DNA of 64,000 nt from NCBI GenBank assembly GCA_024036415.1, contig JAMWET010001101.1, positions 425,001-489,000 of the forward strand. Reading direction: 5' to 3'. The notes beneath the pieces are model-generated. The model was not told where the DNA came from and searched no databases. It worked only from the letters and a program-made list of their open reading frames with translations. Position numbers and translations under genes: made by a program. Position 1 is the first letter of the stretch; every line of letters starts with the position of its first letter. The stretch comes from Prochilodus magdalenae (Eukaryota; Chordata; Actinopteri; Characiformes; Prochilodontidae). Positions 23,610-46,620 of the stretch are shown in pieces.

Positions 23610-26600
23610 CTGCAAATAAAATATCCAGCATTATTAAGAGATTGTAACAGATCAGTGTGTACAGTATCTCACAAAAGTCAGTACACACCTCAAACACAAC
23701 CATGTTAATATTTAATTCTATCTTTTATGGGACAACACTGAAGATATGATACTTTTATACAATGTAAAGTAGACAGTGTACAGCTTGTATAACAGTGTTC
23801 ATTTGAAGCTGTGCCTTTAAAATAACACACACACATTGATGTCTAAACCACTGGCAACAAAGTGAAAATTACCAAATTGTGCCCAGTTACACATTTCCCC
23901 TCCCCAGTGTCATGTGACTCATTAGTGTCACAAGGTCTCAGGTGTGAATGGGGAGCAGGTATGTTAAATTTGGTGTTGTTGCTCTCACACTCATATTGAT
24001 CACTGGAAGTTCAACATGGCACCTCATGGCAACGAACTCTCTGAGGATCTGGAAAAAGGAGTGTTCCTCTATGTAAAGATGGCCTAGGTTATAGTAAAAC
24101 TGCCAAAACCCTGAAACTGAGCTCCAGCATTGTGGACAAGACCATATAGCAGTTTAACAGGACAGGCTCCACTCAGAACAAGCTTCACCATGGTCGACCA
24201 AAGAAGTTGAGTGCACATGCTCAGCATCATATCCAGAGGTTGTCTTTTGAAAATAGATGTAGGAGTGCGTCTGTCAGTGCCCAGACCATACACCACACAG
24301 TGTATTAAATTAGTCTGCACAAGTATCGTTCCAAAAGGAAGCCTCTTCTAAGGATGATGCACAACAGTTTGCTGAAGACAAGGAGACTGAGGACATGGGT
24401 TACTGCAACATGTCCTGTGGTCTGATGAGACCTACATAAACATATTTGGTTCAGGTGGAGTTAAGCGTGTGTGGCAGCAACCAGGTGAGGAGTACAAAGA
24501 CAAGTGTGCCTTACCTACACTCAAGCATGGTAGTGGGAGTGTCATGGTTTGGGGCTGCATGAGTGCTGCTGGCTATGGGGAGCTACAGTTCATTGAGGGA
24601 ACCATTAATGTCAACATGTACTGTGACATACTGTGACAACCTGTGAAGCTCTAGTGAACTCCATGCCCAAAAGAGTTAAGGCAGTTCTGGAAATTCGGGT
24701 GGCTACACTGAGACATTAGAAATTAATGGCTGTGTGTGGAGTTATTTTGAGGGTACAGCAAATTTACACTTGTAGATAGTCAGATAGATTAAATTACTTT
24801 TTATTTGTTTTGCTCTTATGTCGAAAAGTTAGATAAAAAATTAATATAATTGATTTCTGAGAGAAAAAGGAAACAAGATTATCTGTGATTGTGGTTGTAT
24901 GATAAAATTAAGTTGAGAAATAGTAAAGTACTTGCTTTCATACAGTCTTTCTTTTCTTCAACACGGCACAGCATTTAACAAATTATAAACTGATTATCAA
25001 GCTCTTCTTGAGCTGTATCAGTTGTGTTGGGCAGCTGGGCCACTGTGCAGAGCAAGCATCAACTGGGGCAGAAGTAAGAAACACTAATTTAATACTTTAC
25101 CTTTTACAGAATCACTTTGCTGCCAAAGCTGGTTGGTGAAGAAGCGTTCCCTCACAGCTACTTGTTCGTCCCAGGCCTGTAAGATGCCTTGGCGTTCCAT
25201 CTCCTCTAGACATAGAGTGCCTGGGTGGGCTTCCTCTATATGAGCTTTTACTCCTTCCACACTAAGGCAGTACTGCTGCTCCCCACATACCATGCAGACC
25301 AACAGCTGGTTGATGGGATCATAATCCATAAGATAGGTGCCCCTCCACCTGGCCTCTGATAAGGGCTCATCTGAGTAATCATCACCAGGAACAAAACACA
25401 ACTCTGGCTCATCTGGAATAAAATATTGGAGAGGAGTTACACTAGACAGGAGACTATGGCCAAGGTCAAGGCTTTTCATATTACTGCTTGTACATTTTGA
25501 GTTTACATTTATAAGGTCATGTAAAAGTGTCAGCCGTGGCAGTTGTGGTTTGGGACTGTCAGGTTTATTAGTTTGCAAGTGAATCCGGCTACAAGGAGTT
25601 GCTTCACAGTAAGTAAATCTGCGTCTTTAAGGTTGGAACCGACATACCTTTAAAAGATGTAGCCTGGCACTGCTCAGGAAGGTAGTCCAGTCTCTCCAAT
25701 GGTGCACTGTCATAGCATCCAGAAAAAACATTCATTATCTCACACAGACTGCTATCAATGTAATGTAATTCTGTAAAGACAGGTATGTGGTATGCATAGG
25801 ACCATTTTATAATGTAATAAGTGCTGAACCCTTTTTGATAGTTTACCAGCTCCAGTCCTACAGCACTGTGCAAAGTCTATACTTGTTTGTTCAGTTTCCA
25901 CTCAAATGTTTATATTTTACTGGGTCAGAAAAGAGCAGGAAACATATTTAACAGGAAATTACACAGAATCCTGTGAAGCCAAGTGTAACATAAAATCTAT
26001 CAGTCTTTCATTTGTCAGCTCTTTAATTTGTGAACTCTACTGCCAACTCTTAAAACCAACAAGTTACATCCATCTCCTCCCAATAAAAGCTATTTTTGCC
26101 ATTTTTGTTCTCATGTGCATCTAAAATGCCTACAGGAGAGATTTCTGAAGAGACTTAATATAAGATGATCCACAGTCATAAGGAACAAGAGTTAAAAAAA
26201 AAAAAAAAAATCAAAGATACAGAGAAAAATGAGACAAACAACAAAGACCACCAAAATAATCACTGAAGATTTCATTAAAACCTGAAAACATGTTTCCTCA
26301 AAAAAATCCAAGCTTTTATAAAGTCAATAAGTGGGCACATTACATCTGCTGTGGATTCTATATAATTATGTGCTAAATAAATAGACATTGCAGCATCCTG
26401 CACATCGTGTACTGTACATCACTGTAAGGTGCACAACTTCACGAAGCTCAGAATCCTGTGGTGAACAAGTCTTCCTCTTTCTTTTGGGTTACCAAGACAG
26501 TTGCCTAAGCTCTGCTGCAACTGCTGCAGGATTAAACAGTTGCATCGTGGTTACTTTAGGCCCCTCCTTCCCCTGTTTGGTTCCACTTGTCAGACCACTT

Positions 26601-29600
26601 CTTGGCTATTGAAGACAGCTTCCCTGTTAGCATCAACAAAGCACATGCTTCTTTCTCTTCTGTGTACACTGAACGTCTTGCTTGTTTATACTGACCTCTG
26701 CAGGGAGTTTAGTGTGACATTTCTATATTCATTTACAGTAATTCAATAAATCATTTAACGGCTCCTTATTTAGCCATATGCTCATCCTGGTATTCAGGGT
26801 GTTCCATGTTTGTTTGGTAATTTAACCTTGGCTGGCTGCTTACCTGCCATAGTGGCTTTGATGATAGAGCTTCAGTGACCATGGAATGCTTGGTTTGACA
26901 AGCCTTCCTCTGGAAGTGCTCATTTCTAGTTTGTAAGATCTTACACATCTCTGTTTGAAAAATGAGTAGTAATTCTTTCTTTTCTTATCACTTGGGAAAC
27001 CTGAGCAACATTAACAGATTTATAAATATGCTGTAATATGTTATAACATTTTTCACCATCAACAAGGTTGCTTGGCTATGAGGGATCAACTGGGTGAATC
27101 AATTTGCTACAGCAGAATCCCTAAGACAGACCACTATCAGTCTTAGCATCTCTAGTTAGAGAAACATTCAAAAGAAGCTTGCTAAATGTGGGTGAGGATG
27201 GCTAACATCATCCATTTATTTTCTGTGACCTTCCAAAATTTAGATATTGAGACAGTCAGTGAGCCAAAGAGGTTAATTGGGGGTCCCCGATCCCCCAGGT
27301 CATCATGTACTTCGCACCTTGGTTAAAACCTTCTCTCAAAAAAAACCCCCAAAAAACACAGTAATGCACGTTGGTTTTAAGGCAACGTGTCATGTTTGAT
27401 CATGGAATCATCAGAGATGGGAAGAGCCATAAGAGGTCTATTAATTTACTAACCTTTGAACTGGTTCTGTAATCTTGTTGGAGGAGTCGAGTGCTAAGTG
27501 GGTGAGTTTTGTATTTTGTCTGAGCTCTCTTTCTCGCGCTGCCTTCCTTGCTCTCTGCTCTTGCTTCTTTATCCTCCAGTGCATCCTCTTCCTCCTTAAG
27601 ATCTCCTCTGGATCTAGTTCTTGGTTTGCAGGTGCCTTGAAGTGGCTTTTATTTCTCATATTGGTCATGAAGGGCCTTCTAATCTGTATTTGAGGGACAG
27701 GGGGCTTTACATGGTTCATCTGTGCAGATGTCACAGTATCTGGTCTTGTGGATAATGTGGGAGCATTTGCTTGTAGCTGCCATTTCTTCACCTGAGAGGT
27801 CTCTGAAAATTTAACCTTGCTCCCATTTGATGACTGTTGGTTTGATTGTTGGTTTGATGCAGTAGGGCCCAATACAAGTCGCGTGGGACGCAAACTGACA
27901 ACAGGTAGGACAGAGTGATTGTTGAGGTTTGTGACACTGGTTGGCTTAGCCACAAATTGGTGATGGACTTGAGAGTTGATGCATTTCTTCTGTATTGGCT
28001 AATAAATAGAAGACAACAAATAAAAAAAATATCAGGTTAAACAATGTAATTAAAAAAAGCAATGAATTGATTCATTTAAATGGTTTGATTAATTGAGGGG
28101 TGTCCAGTCTTGGACCTGGATATCAGATAATCAGACCTATGCCTACAATAGTTATGGTTATTGCCAGCAGTATATGTTGCAGACGTCATGCCTATCAAAA
28201 TGGTGTCTATGGGACAGCAGTCGAAATCATCCTCAAGACTATAGCCCCAGGTTCTAGATATCAAACATAACAGCTTTAGGAAATGCTTTCAAAACCTGGA
28301 GTAGGTGTGCTGGATTAGGTGTGTGAGATTAGGGTACAAGATAAACAGTAGCTAAACAGTTCTGGGTGGTAGATATCCAGGACCAGGACAGGGTGGGACA
28401 ACTACAGAACAATCTTTAGTTTCAGCCTTAAGCTTAAGTAAGAGATGCCAGAAACATGCAATACCTGAGAAAGTTGTCTATGATGCATGGTATATTTGTT
28501 TTTGTCCTCTCTGGCCTTCCTGGCCCTCTGTCTTCTTTTCATTATTCGCCAGTACTCTCTCTTTTTCTGAAGATCACTGCGTTCGTTCAGCTGCTGACCT
28601 CCACCGGGCTGCACAGGGCAACGTGGATGAGATCCTGCTATTCTCCCACTGTGTCCTAGAGGGCTTCTGTGTAAAGGCGTCACACCTGCAGCTTCTGACA
28701 TATCAATTGTGTTCTCAGGACCTTGACTGAAGCATGAGCTTTCCGGAGTGATGGTATGAGGGAGCTGAAGTGATGAGTCTTGGCATGGAAGGAGCGTGTC
28801 TTCGGCAGAAAAGCCTGGTGTCTGAGGGGGAGAACGACACAGACTTTGACTCTGACTCTGTTTAACCTCTATGGAGAGATTAGTGTACCCAGACAAGTTA
28901 CACTCTGGTGCTCCAGGATGTGATGCAAGGTCAGGTTTCATGCCCGTATCTGTCCCCTGAGAAGAGTGTTCCTGTTCAGCTTTACAGGGCAGAAGTGTAT
29001 CTTGACCTGAAGAAGAGGTGTTAGTGTCTACAACAGAATTGAGAGATTCTTCCAGGAGCTTCTTCATAGAGGCCACCACCAAGAGAGTGGTTGCCTGGCT
29101 GTCACAAACTGATGAAGCCTCTTTTTCAACCTTGGTCTCAGGAGAACAGGAAGGTAGAGGTTTGAGGTCTTTGTTAACTGTAATGTGACTTTGTTCTGCA
29201 AGGGAATATACGGATTCAATAGAGGGATAGCTTAGTTCTTGTTTTATAGTATCGCAGGTCACCAAGTCCAAACTTGTAGTAACATCCAAAGGAGAATCAG
29301 AACTTCTCAATTTCTTTGTACAAGCTGTTTTATTCTCCTGGTTTGGCTCTTCACTCTTGCTGGCCTCTGTCAGGCATGTGAGAACATCAGCATCTGCTTT
29401 ACAGCTTGCTACTTTTGACCTGACTTGAGAATCTACAGTTAAGATGTTCAGATCAGTGGAGCTTTGTTGAATATGCACTGAAGGGTTCATGCGATATGGA
29501 ATTCCACGTACAGCAGATCTGGCTCTGAGGCAAACCATACTCTGTGACTGCGAGGTTGAAGGACTAGGCAGGTACGTTGATTTTACAGCACGTAAACCGA

Positions 29601-31269
29601 AAGTCGTAGCTGGTCGACGTATTTCTGCCATAGTGCCATCATTTCTGATAAAGCCACCAGTTGTCTCTGAAGTGTTTCCAAGCATGTTTTTGTGTGGTCT
29701 CTGGAAGCCTGCTTGAGTCCTTCGCATTTGCTCCAGGTTGCTCTGGAAGCGCACTGCGCACCGCTTAAGTGCATCCCGCTCCTTCAAACGGGCTTTCACC
29801 TCCAGAGAAAGCCTTGCCCTCTGCAGCCGCTTTTTAATCCGCCAGTACTCCCTCTGCTTAGCACGCCGTTCTTCAGCTGTTTCCGCACGCTCATTTCGAT
29901 GTGGGAAGCTTTGTGGAATGCTTTGTCTGTTTGGAATCTGCAAGAAATTCTGTTGATGTATTTTTGATTGGTTAATTGCTTGAGCCACACTTGCAGGCTG
30001 AAGAGAAACCCTCGAAGGTACAGACAAATTATTTGGTTTTGAGTACTGCATGTGATTTGTTCTATTAGCTGAAACTGAAATAAGATTTTTGTGGATTTGG
30101 GCATTTAATTTAGCTGACTTATTTTTATAGAGAGTTTGCTTATGAGGTGGTGATGAAACATCACTTTCCACTTTAACCGTGACATGAGCAGGTTTTCTAT
30201 TACTCACTACTAGACCAGGAGGCTTCACAGAATTAGGTTGCTTGGTTTCTCTTGATATCACTGTGTTCACAGAAGATACTGAACGTGTTGGAAGAGCACA
30301 GGACAGCTTTCCTGTTTTCTGCTGTCCGTTTTCAAAACACTGCGTCCTTTCTTTGTCCTTCTTTAGCTTTTCAGCTCGTTTTGCTCTCTGCTCTCGTTTC
30401 TTGATACGCCAGTTCTCCCTACGCTTAGCAGCCCTCTCCTCCTCAGTCATGGGCATGTCTGCAGTTCTGCCCTGAACTGTACAGCATTCAGGAACATAGG
30501 CACATGCTTTTCTATTTGGGTTGGCTCCTCCTCCCACTAGGTTGGGCTGGTCTTTATTGACTTTACCTTGTGCAGGGGCAGGGGGTCTGGGTGGTAGACA
30601 GCTTCTAATCTGAGGCTTCTTTTGTTTGTTGCACTCTGGTGTGAACCTGGATACAGTGCTTTGCTCAGAAATGTCTGAGAGGTTGCTATTAAATGTTGAT
30701 GATCTGTCCTGGGTCTGCAGTGTTGCTGTGATGCCTGTATGTACGTTTATGAATGCTGTAGGCACGGGTAAACCCTTAGTGAGTGGCACCCCACCGCTCT
30801 TAACCACTTTAGCCTCCACGTTTGGTTCTCCAGAGGTTGGGCTTTTCACATCTTCCTTTTGAGTGACTGTGCTCCTTTCTGGGAACCCGTGAACAATATT
30901 GTTGAGTTTGGTCTTCTCGCACCATGTTCCCTTTGGGTTTATTTGTGTCTCAAAATCGACCTCTGGTGGCAAACGACACAAGTTGGTAAGGTTTTGTGTA
31001 GCGTCAGCTTGGTATGATCCAGTCAAATTAGGCAGCTTAGGACTAAACTGGGAATGAGGTATATCCGGCACATGTTTATTTGTTGAAACTGTAAATGCAG
31101 GTTTACATATTCCTGTGTTTGAACTTTTGGACGTCTTAGCCAGGGACTGCCTTGCCCTCTGCTCCCTTTTCCTAGTCCTCCAGTATTCCCTTTTATAAGC
31201 AAGCGTGGCTTCGTCAAATTCTGATACTGGCCGATAGCGTTGCCTATTTGGGGTCTTTGTCTTAGACAT
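23515..31269 (-). CDS. SPINDOC-like protein with five basic YWRxKKRxQRAR modules
   Basis: Five coding exons on the minus strand: 28465-31269, 27454-27998, 25648-25751 (or -25748), 25101-25412, 23515-23609, about 1286 aa. Phases join throughout. A basic module of the type KREYWRIKKREQRAR occurs five times (about residues 27-41, 282-299, 471-487, 902-919, 1071-1087), separated by low-complexity Ser/Thr/Pro/Gln linkers. Near the C-terminus is a zinc finger, ARWRGTYLMDYDP then CMVC...HIEEAH (C1191, C1194, H1209, H1214), of the SPINDOC/ZFTA class. The last exon has AEIEVILDVDD, resembling AEIVVLLDSED after the finger in human SPINDOC. SPINDOC binds SPIN1 and blocks its histone-methyl reading. Head-to-head position with zfta supports orthology, but human SPINDOC is far shorter and, as I recall, lacks the modules. 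The basic modules suggest nucleic-acid binding or nuclear localisation (inference). Confidence 0.82.
23662..24740 (+). mobile_element. Decayed Tc1-like element in a spindoc-like intron
   Basis: Begins with CAGTATCTCACAAAAGTCAG after a TA, typical of a second teleost Tc1 family. It contains degenerate transposase coding traces (GGTAGTGGGAGTGTCATGGT for GSGSVMVWG, CTGTGGTCTGATGAGACC for the WSDET segment). Frames are broken, and the right terminal repeat and the last third of the gene are missing. Confidence 0.75.
24741..25080. other. Intron, nothing seen
   Basis: AT-rich intron between the last two spindoc-like exons; no element recognised. Confidence 0.5.
25101..25412 (-). CDS. spindoc-like coding exon 4 (zinc-finger exon)
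   Basis: Acceptor TATTTTATTCCAG, then DEPELCFVPGDDYSDEP and the zinc finger (CMVC ... HIEEAH). Ends GTAAAAG then donor GTAAAG. It is flanked by phase-1 introns on both sides, the same symmetry as the zfta finger exons. Confidence 0.87.
25648..25751 (-). CDS. spindoc-like coding exon 3 (start uncertain by 3 nt)
   Basis: Encodes SSLCEIMNVFSGCYDSAPLE to ATSFK. Only the tandem acceptor GATAGCAG keeps phase 2; either AG works and they differ by one Ser. A pyrimidine-rich CTGTCTTTACAG lies 19 bases upstream, but using it puts a stop in frame. Donor AAAG/GTATGT, phase 1. Confidence 0.62.
25752..27453. other. spindoc-like intron 2
   Basis: AT-rich intron sequence with poly(A) tracts near 26194. No exon or transposon was recognised. 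Confidence 0.5.
27454..27998 (-). CDS. spindoc-like coding exon 2
   Basis: Acceptor CTATTTATTAG, then PIQKKCINSQVHHQF and on to residue 1116. It carries the fifth basic module (RRKRMHWRIKKQEQRARKAA). Ends CAAAG then donor GTTAGT, phase 2. Confidence 0.8.
28465..31269 (-). CDS. spindoc-like coding exon 1 (2.8 kb)
   Basis: Encodes residues 1-935, starting MSKTKTPNRQRYRP. The frame is open slightly upstream through a TTG, but the first ATG is at 31269. It holds four of the five basic modules. It ends CTTTCTCAG then donor GTATTG, phase 0; read-through would hit a stop 21 codons later. Confidence 0.85.
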
Positions 31270-31429
31270 ACCTATTATTTGTCCAGTCAACCCTCACCAC
31301 AGAGACTTTTTGTTGGGTCACATTTCATTTTGCATGTAGTTGTCTTCCACTCTTGGCTGCACTTCCAACGAAGACTGATGCATAGTTCCTTGTGTTTTTT
31401 GAAGTTGCAGCCAACTCAGTAACCTGTGA
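31270..31429 (-). promoter_or_regulatory. spindoc-like 5' UTR with 21-codon upstream ORF
   Basis: A strong acceptor (TTTCTTCTTTCTTCTTCTTTGTTTAG) precedes 31429, so the start-codon exon appears to begin here. An upstream ATG at 31383 opens a 21-residue frame (MHQSSLEVQ... ) that stops at 31318-31320, 48 bases before the main ATG. This could dampen translation (inference). The upstream exon and promoter are not placed; CpG-rich sequence at about 32730-33120 is a candidate. Confidence 0.5.
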
Positions 31430-34400
31430 CTAAACAAAGAAGAAAGAAGAAACGGTTTTCATATGTTCACACTGGCACAACTTGCAGTAAAACTTAAAAA
31501 ATAACAGCACGCTATGTCACAATACGCTTCTCAACGTTTTCTAGATATCAACAGTACTCAATGAACAACCTCCATTTACGTGCTTTGATACAAAGATGGC
31601 ACAGCTAGCTCCTGATTAATGGCAGCACAGTTTGTGAAATACTGAATATAAATAATTAAATAGCTCTACTCTGTAGAATCATCTGCAATGACAACAGAAT
31701 CACACAGATGTAATGGATAAGACTGGCATATGTTCAAATCAGCATTCTGCAGTATTTAAGTGGAACATACAAATTCAACCAGGCTATTTAGCCAAGTTTA
31801 TAAGCCTGAGAAAACATTATCAGTGGCACATGTGGGTAAAAGAACAGGTAATCAGTCCTGTAGATTTTTAATAATAATAATAATAAATTGCCATTTTATT
31901 TGCAATCCAAACCACCAGTGAACCCACGTGTTCTTTTTTGAGTGTTTACATATAGGTTTTCTAAATTTCCTTTGAAGGTTGTTTCACCTCATTAACACAA
32001 TGCATGTACCCCTCCACAAAAAAAGGATTGTAAAGATGTGTTTTTTGTTTGTTAACATTTTTCTGTATTGTAAAACAATGTCTCAGGTATCAACATACCA
32101 TCACTGTTAACAGAGAAACAAGTGGTCAAGCTGCCATGTTTAAAGGATGTAGAAAAACAAAAACTGATGAAAATGGAGATACTTTTCTTTTGACAGCCAC
32201 AATATTCAAAACCATTTTCATGCAGCATGATGCCTGATACACTGTTTTAGAGTCACTAAAAGTTCCAGACGTCTGGCTCCTATTATCACAGCTCAGAATA
32301 TTTAGAATTTAGCATTTCATAAAAAACCCCATCTGAATGCCTTTGTCTAAACCTAAATCATCTAACTATGAATTATGCAGACATTTAAACGCTGTAATTC
32401 TCTTTTCATTTTCCATTATGTTCGAATAAAAGTGTCAGTACTTCCTCAGAAGTAAGCAGTAAGTTCAAAATGGAAAAGAAAAGAGAACCGTGAGAAGCAG
32501 CGTTCCCATTAGAACAGAGAACAGGAAAGACAGAGGGTGTAGTGAATGTAGTTCATATAGGATAAGCAGGACGCAGCCATGTCGGTGTCTCTTTAAACCA
32601 TCTCCCTCAGTCAGTGCCTTCATGCGCTTCGATCCTCTCTTTAATCGGATGATGGTCAATTATGCTTACACATATCGGCTTTGTTAAAAAAAAACAAACA
32701 AGGGGAAACGCACCATGAGAGCGGTGTTGTGGTGTCGAGTCTGAGCTATAACCGGACTAGTCCTTCTTCCTCCTCCGTCCTGCTGCGCCTGCGTGCTGAA
32801 GCTGCCGTCATGTTGGGAGAAGAAGCGACGCTCTGTGGACGTCTGGACATTAAAACACAGTCAGGACACAGCAGTTAGGCGACTTTAGTAACCCTTTCCT
32901 TTCGCTGCCATGTAGCCAAAAGTACCAGGATGTAAGAGCTGCCGGGCCTCGGTCTTTGCCTCAGAGCTGCTGCTGTTGCCGTGTATGTGAGCGCGCGCGC
33001 GCGTGCGTGTATACTGCGTAGCGCGTGTACAGATAGCGCTCTTAAAGCAGCAGGACCCTGTCGACCCTGGGGACGAACCACGGGGTCGCTTGAGAAGTCC
33101 CTTCGAACCACACGGCTGAATTCGGGTGTAATGGACTGGATAACCGCTCTCGGTTTAGTGTCAAAATCAAAAATCTAAATCAAAAAATTATCGAGATAAT
33201 TTTGACGTCTTCATTGTACGGGCCACATACAATGATGAAAATACACGTTTAAAAAAAAATCATATACCGTATTTCTATATGATGGATTGACAGATGATCT
33301 GAAACATGCTGATTATAGTGGCTGTGTTTATTTCACTCCTCCGCCGTATGCAGTTGTTTAAATGCTGACAGCCGATTTCCGCGTTGGCCCTTGTGTCGTA
33401 TCGTTATCGTAGTAATTACGTCACGATAAACTGTGTGAAGAAATGGCAGATCGGCACATCCGGGAACCTTCGTTTCTAACACACCCCGCCCCCTTTTCTG
33501 AGAAAAAACAAACGACACTCATAAACGGCAATGTGAAATATCAGTGCAGAACCAGGTGTTTGGATGTTCCCTTCACTCGTCCAGCATCAAGCTGGTGCAG
33601 TAACCTTCCTGAATGGTTGGGAGGTCCTAATATACATTTTTAGTCTCCAGGTAAACAAATTACCAATTAAATATTCTACAGTTGAAAATAAAAATCTTTT
33701 ACATGAAATATTACCTGATATTATATGAAATATTTACTTGTCGATCTGGCTCCACCAATAGGTCGCTAGGTAACATTATTACTGTTAGTGCTAATTAGCT
33801 ATGTTAGCCTCTAAAAGTCTTTTGTTGTGCTTGCTCATTCTCAATCCAGTCAGTTTGCTCACTAGCTGGTTTAGCTGTTAGGTAGTATTTTGCAAATTCA
33901 AAAACTGTAGCAGCATGTCAGACAGACTGTGGAGAGTACTGTGTGTACAACTGATTTAATTAGACATAAGAGCTTATAAAGTACACAGTACTACAGCTTA
34001 GGTGCAGCCATCTTGGATTTTAAGGTTAAGGTTGGTGAGGTTCTACTGAATTTCTGAAGTTCCATTTGAAACTTCCTACTGGGAACTCAGAAATTCCAAC
34101 TTCCCAGTTTAAACAGAAAGCACCGTAAAATATTGCGATTCACTACAAACACAGTCCTTTATAATTTGATTCGGTGCAGCACAGAATCTGAACCAATGAA
34201 TACAAATCACTGTATTAGTAGTTTTTCATAGTGTGTTTTTATCTACATAGCTTTTATGTTCTCTATTCTCAATTCCAATGTATCAATCCTCAGAAGAAAA
34301 AAACTTAACATATGAAAATATCTGGGCATTGCGATATTATAGTTTCTGTCCTGAACCTGTTTTAAATGATAGATAAACATCTGGTATTAAAGCAGGCAGG

Positions 34401-34560
34401 AGATCTCGTGGTTTACTGTGCATAAAAATAATTTCATCTCTATAAACAATAAACAGCATGTCCTACACGTATGGACGGCTGGCTCTCATCGTTAATTCGC
34501 CTCAGTTAAAGTCACACGGCGGCTAAGTGGAAGTGCCAGTTGCAAACACGACTGATCACG
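31430..34560. other. Intergenic between divergent spindoc-like and zfta genes
   Basis: It holds a short (AAT)n at 31872, and a CpG-rich stretch at about 32730-33120 including GCGCGCGCGCGTGCG near 32991, plausibly the promoter and non-coding first exon of the spindoc-like gene. No coding exon was recognised. Confidence 0.45.
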
Positions 34561-35015
34561 CGCGAGCAGACTGGCCCCATACGGAGCCGCTACTGTCTCT
34601 TTAAATTTACCCAGGAGCCCCTTAAGGAGCCCCAGGGGCCCCAAGCTCGGCTCCCCACCCTGAAGACAAGCAGAGGCTGAAACCCCCACACAGGAGGCCG
34701 CCCGAACATTTGACAAAAGCTTCTCGTTAAAGACTTGGACGTTAGCGGAGAGCGGCTCAGGAACTCGCGTCGACACGTAAAAGTTAGCTGAAGTTGTTTA
34801 GGCCGCCACGGCGCTGCGAGGGTACCGCGAGCAGACACGGCGGCTACTAACGTTACACGCACACTAATGTAGTTGATATGGGTGAAGGCGGCTTCCTCGT
34901 GCTTTCACAACCGTTCGCCGCGTGCTTCTGCGAGTCTGTCCGCTCGTGACAGCCTCCCTCCCGCGCAGGAGGAGAGGGGAAACGGCCGCGCTGGAACAAC
35001 ACTGAGGCAGGAGGC
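34560..35015 (+). promoter_or_regulatory. zfta: CpG-rich promoter/5' UTR of zfta
   Basis: GC- and CpG-dense sequence (GGCCGCCACGGCGCTGCGAG, CCGCGCAGGAGGAGAGGGG) runs directly into the zfta start codon. The transcription start cannot be fixed. Confidence 0.55.
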
Positions 35016-45596
<10,581 letters not shown>

Positions 45597-46620
45597 CTGA
45601 GCAGTAGTGGGATGTGGCATGTCTTCTTTCGCTCAGGAAGTTGATTATTGGAACAAGCCAAAAAAATGTCTCCACAGCTTTTTTTTTATTGTAATTTGGG
45701 GGCTGGGATGTAAGTTTTAAAAACTTACTTTGCACTTTTTTTCTCTCAAACGATTTCACAGCAAAGTTCTCCTTGCAGTGGCCACATGTTGGAACACGAG
45801 GCAATGCATGTCCTCCTAGCTTGATTTCACCTTTAAGATGAAGAATTTGAGTGCTTCCTACAGAGGAATACAGCAGTGGGCTGAATGGAGTGAAGGTCCT
45901 TTTTTTCTAAGCACCTTTTTATGCATCCTTGGTTGTATAGTACAGTCTTTTAACAAGACTGTTATTGCTGCAGATTACAGAGGTTAATGTGCTGGGGTCT
46001 ACGTTTTGCATGGGGGGCAGCATTGCAGGGGTCGCACATTCTGCACTTAAGACAGCACTGGGTATCGGTGCTAGAGGGGCCGTTAAGAAGCATTGACATC
46101 TACAGTGGTACACACCTTTCACAGCCGTTTTATTGTACCACCTGGTGAACTGGTAATTTATATACAGGCAAAAAATTATGAGGAAAAATGACAGTTTAAA
46201 TGGGTAGATGGTAGGGCTGCATAATTTGGACAAAATATTAACATTGCAACTACATTGGTTTATATTGCAATATGCCTTGCAGTGTATTAGAAATTGGTAA
46301 ATCATGAATGTGGCATGATAAAAGATCAGCGTGCATTATTTTGACCAAAATATTTAACTTTTGTGGATAACATGAGTATATTGATTTATTAAACACCCAC
46401 ATTTTCTGTCTGGAGCTGTCATTAGTCAGAAGGCTCACTGTCCTAGGCCTGGGCGATGTCAAGCACAATATTGTCCCCCAGGTACAGGGTCAGCTTAGAC
46501 CTACTTTCTATGCTCTCTTCAACTTTATTAATATGAACTGATTCACTGAAATTCTGTAACGGAAATCACACGTTAAATGTTATTGAGTAACTCAACAGCA
46601 TCTGGTAATAAACAATTTCC
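45597..46620 (+). other. zfta: zfta 3' UTR (probable)
   Basis: Sequence after the zfta stop. The first clear AATAAA is at 46607-46612, but a hAT-like end begins at 46212, so the true 3' end may be earlier or may lie within the transposon. Confidence 0.4.

Noticed and set aside
25604..25873. Whole 89-codon frame as one spindoc-like exon
   Set aside because: The upstream part does not keep phase with exon 2; only the part after the TAGCAG acceptor does.
28402..28464. Continuation of the spindoc-like large exon to its stop at 28402
   Set aside because: CAG/GTATTG is a good donor and joining to 27998 keeps frame and adds a fifth module; read-through adds only 20 unremarkable residues. An intron-retained short isoform remains possible.
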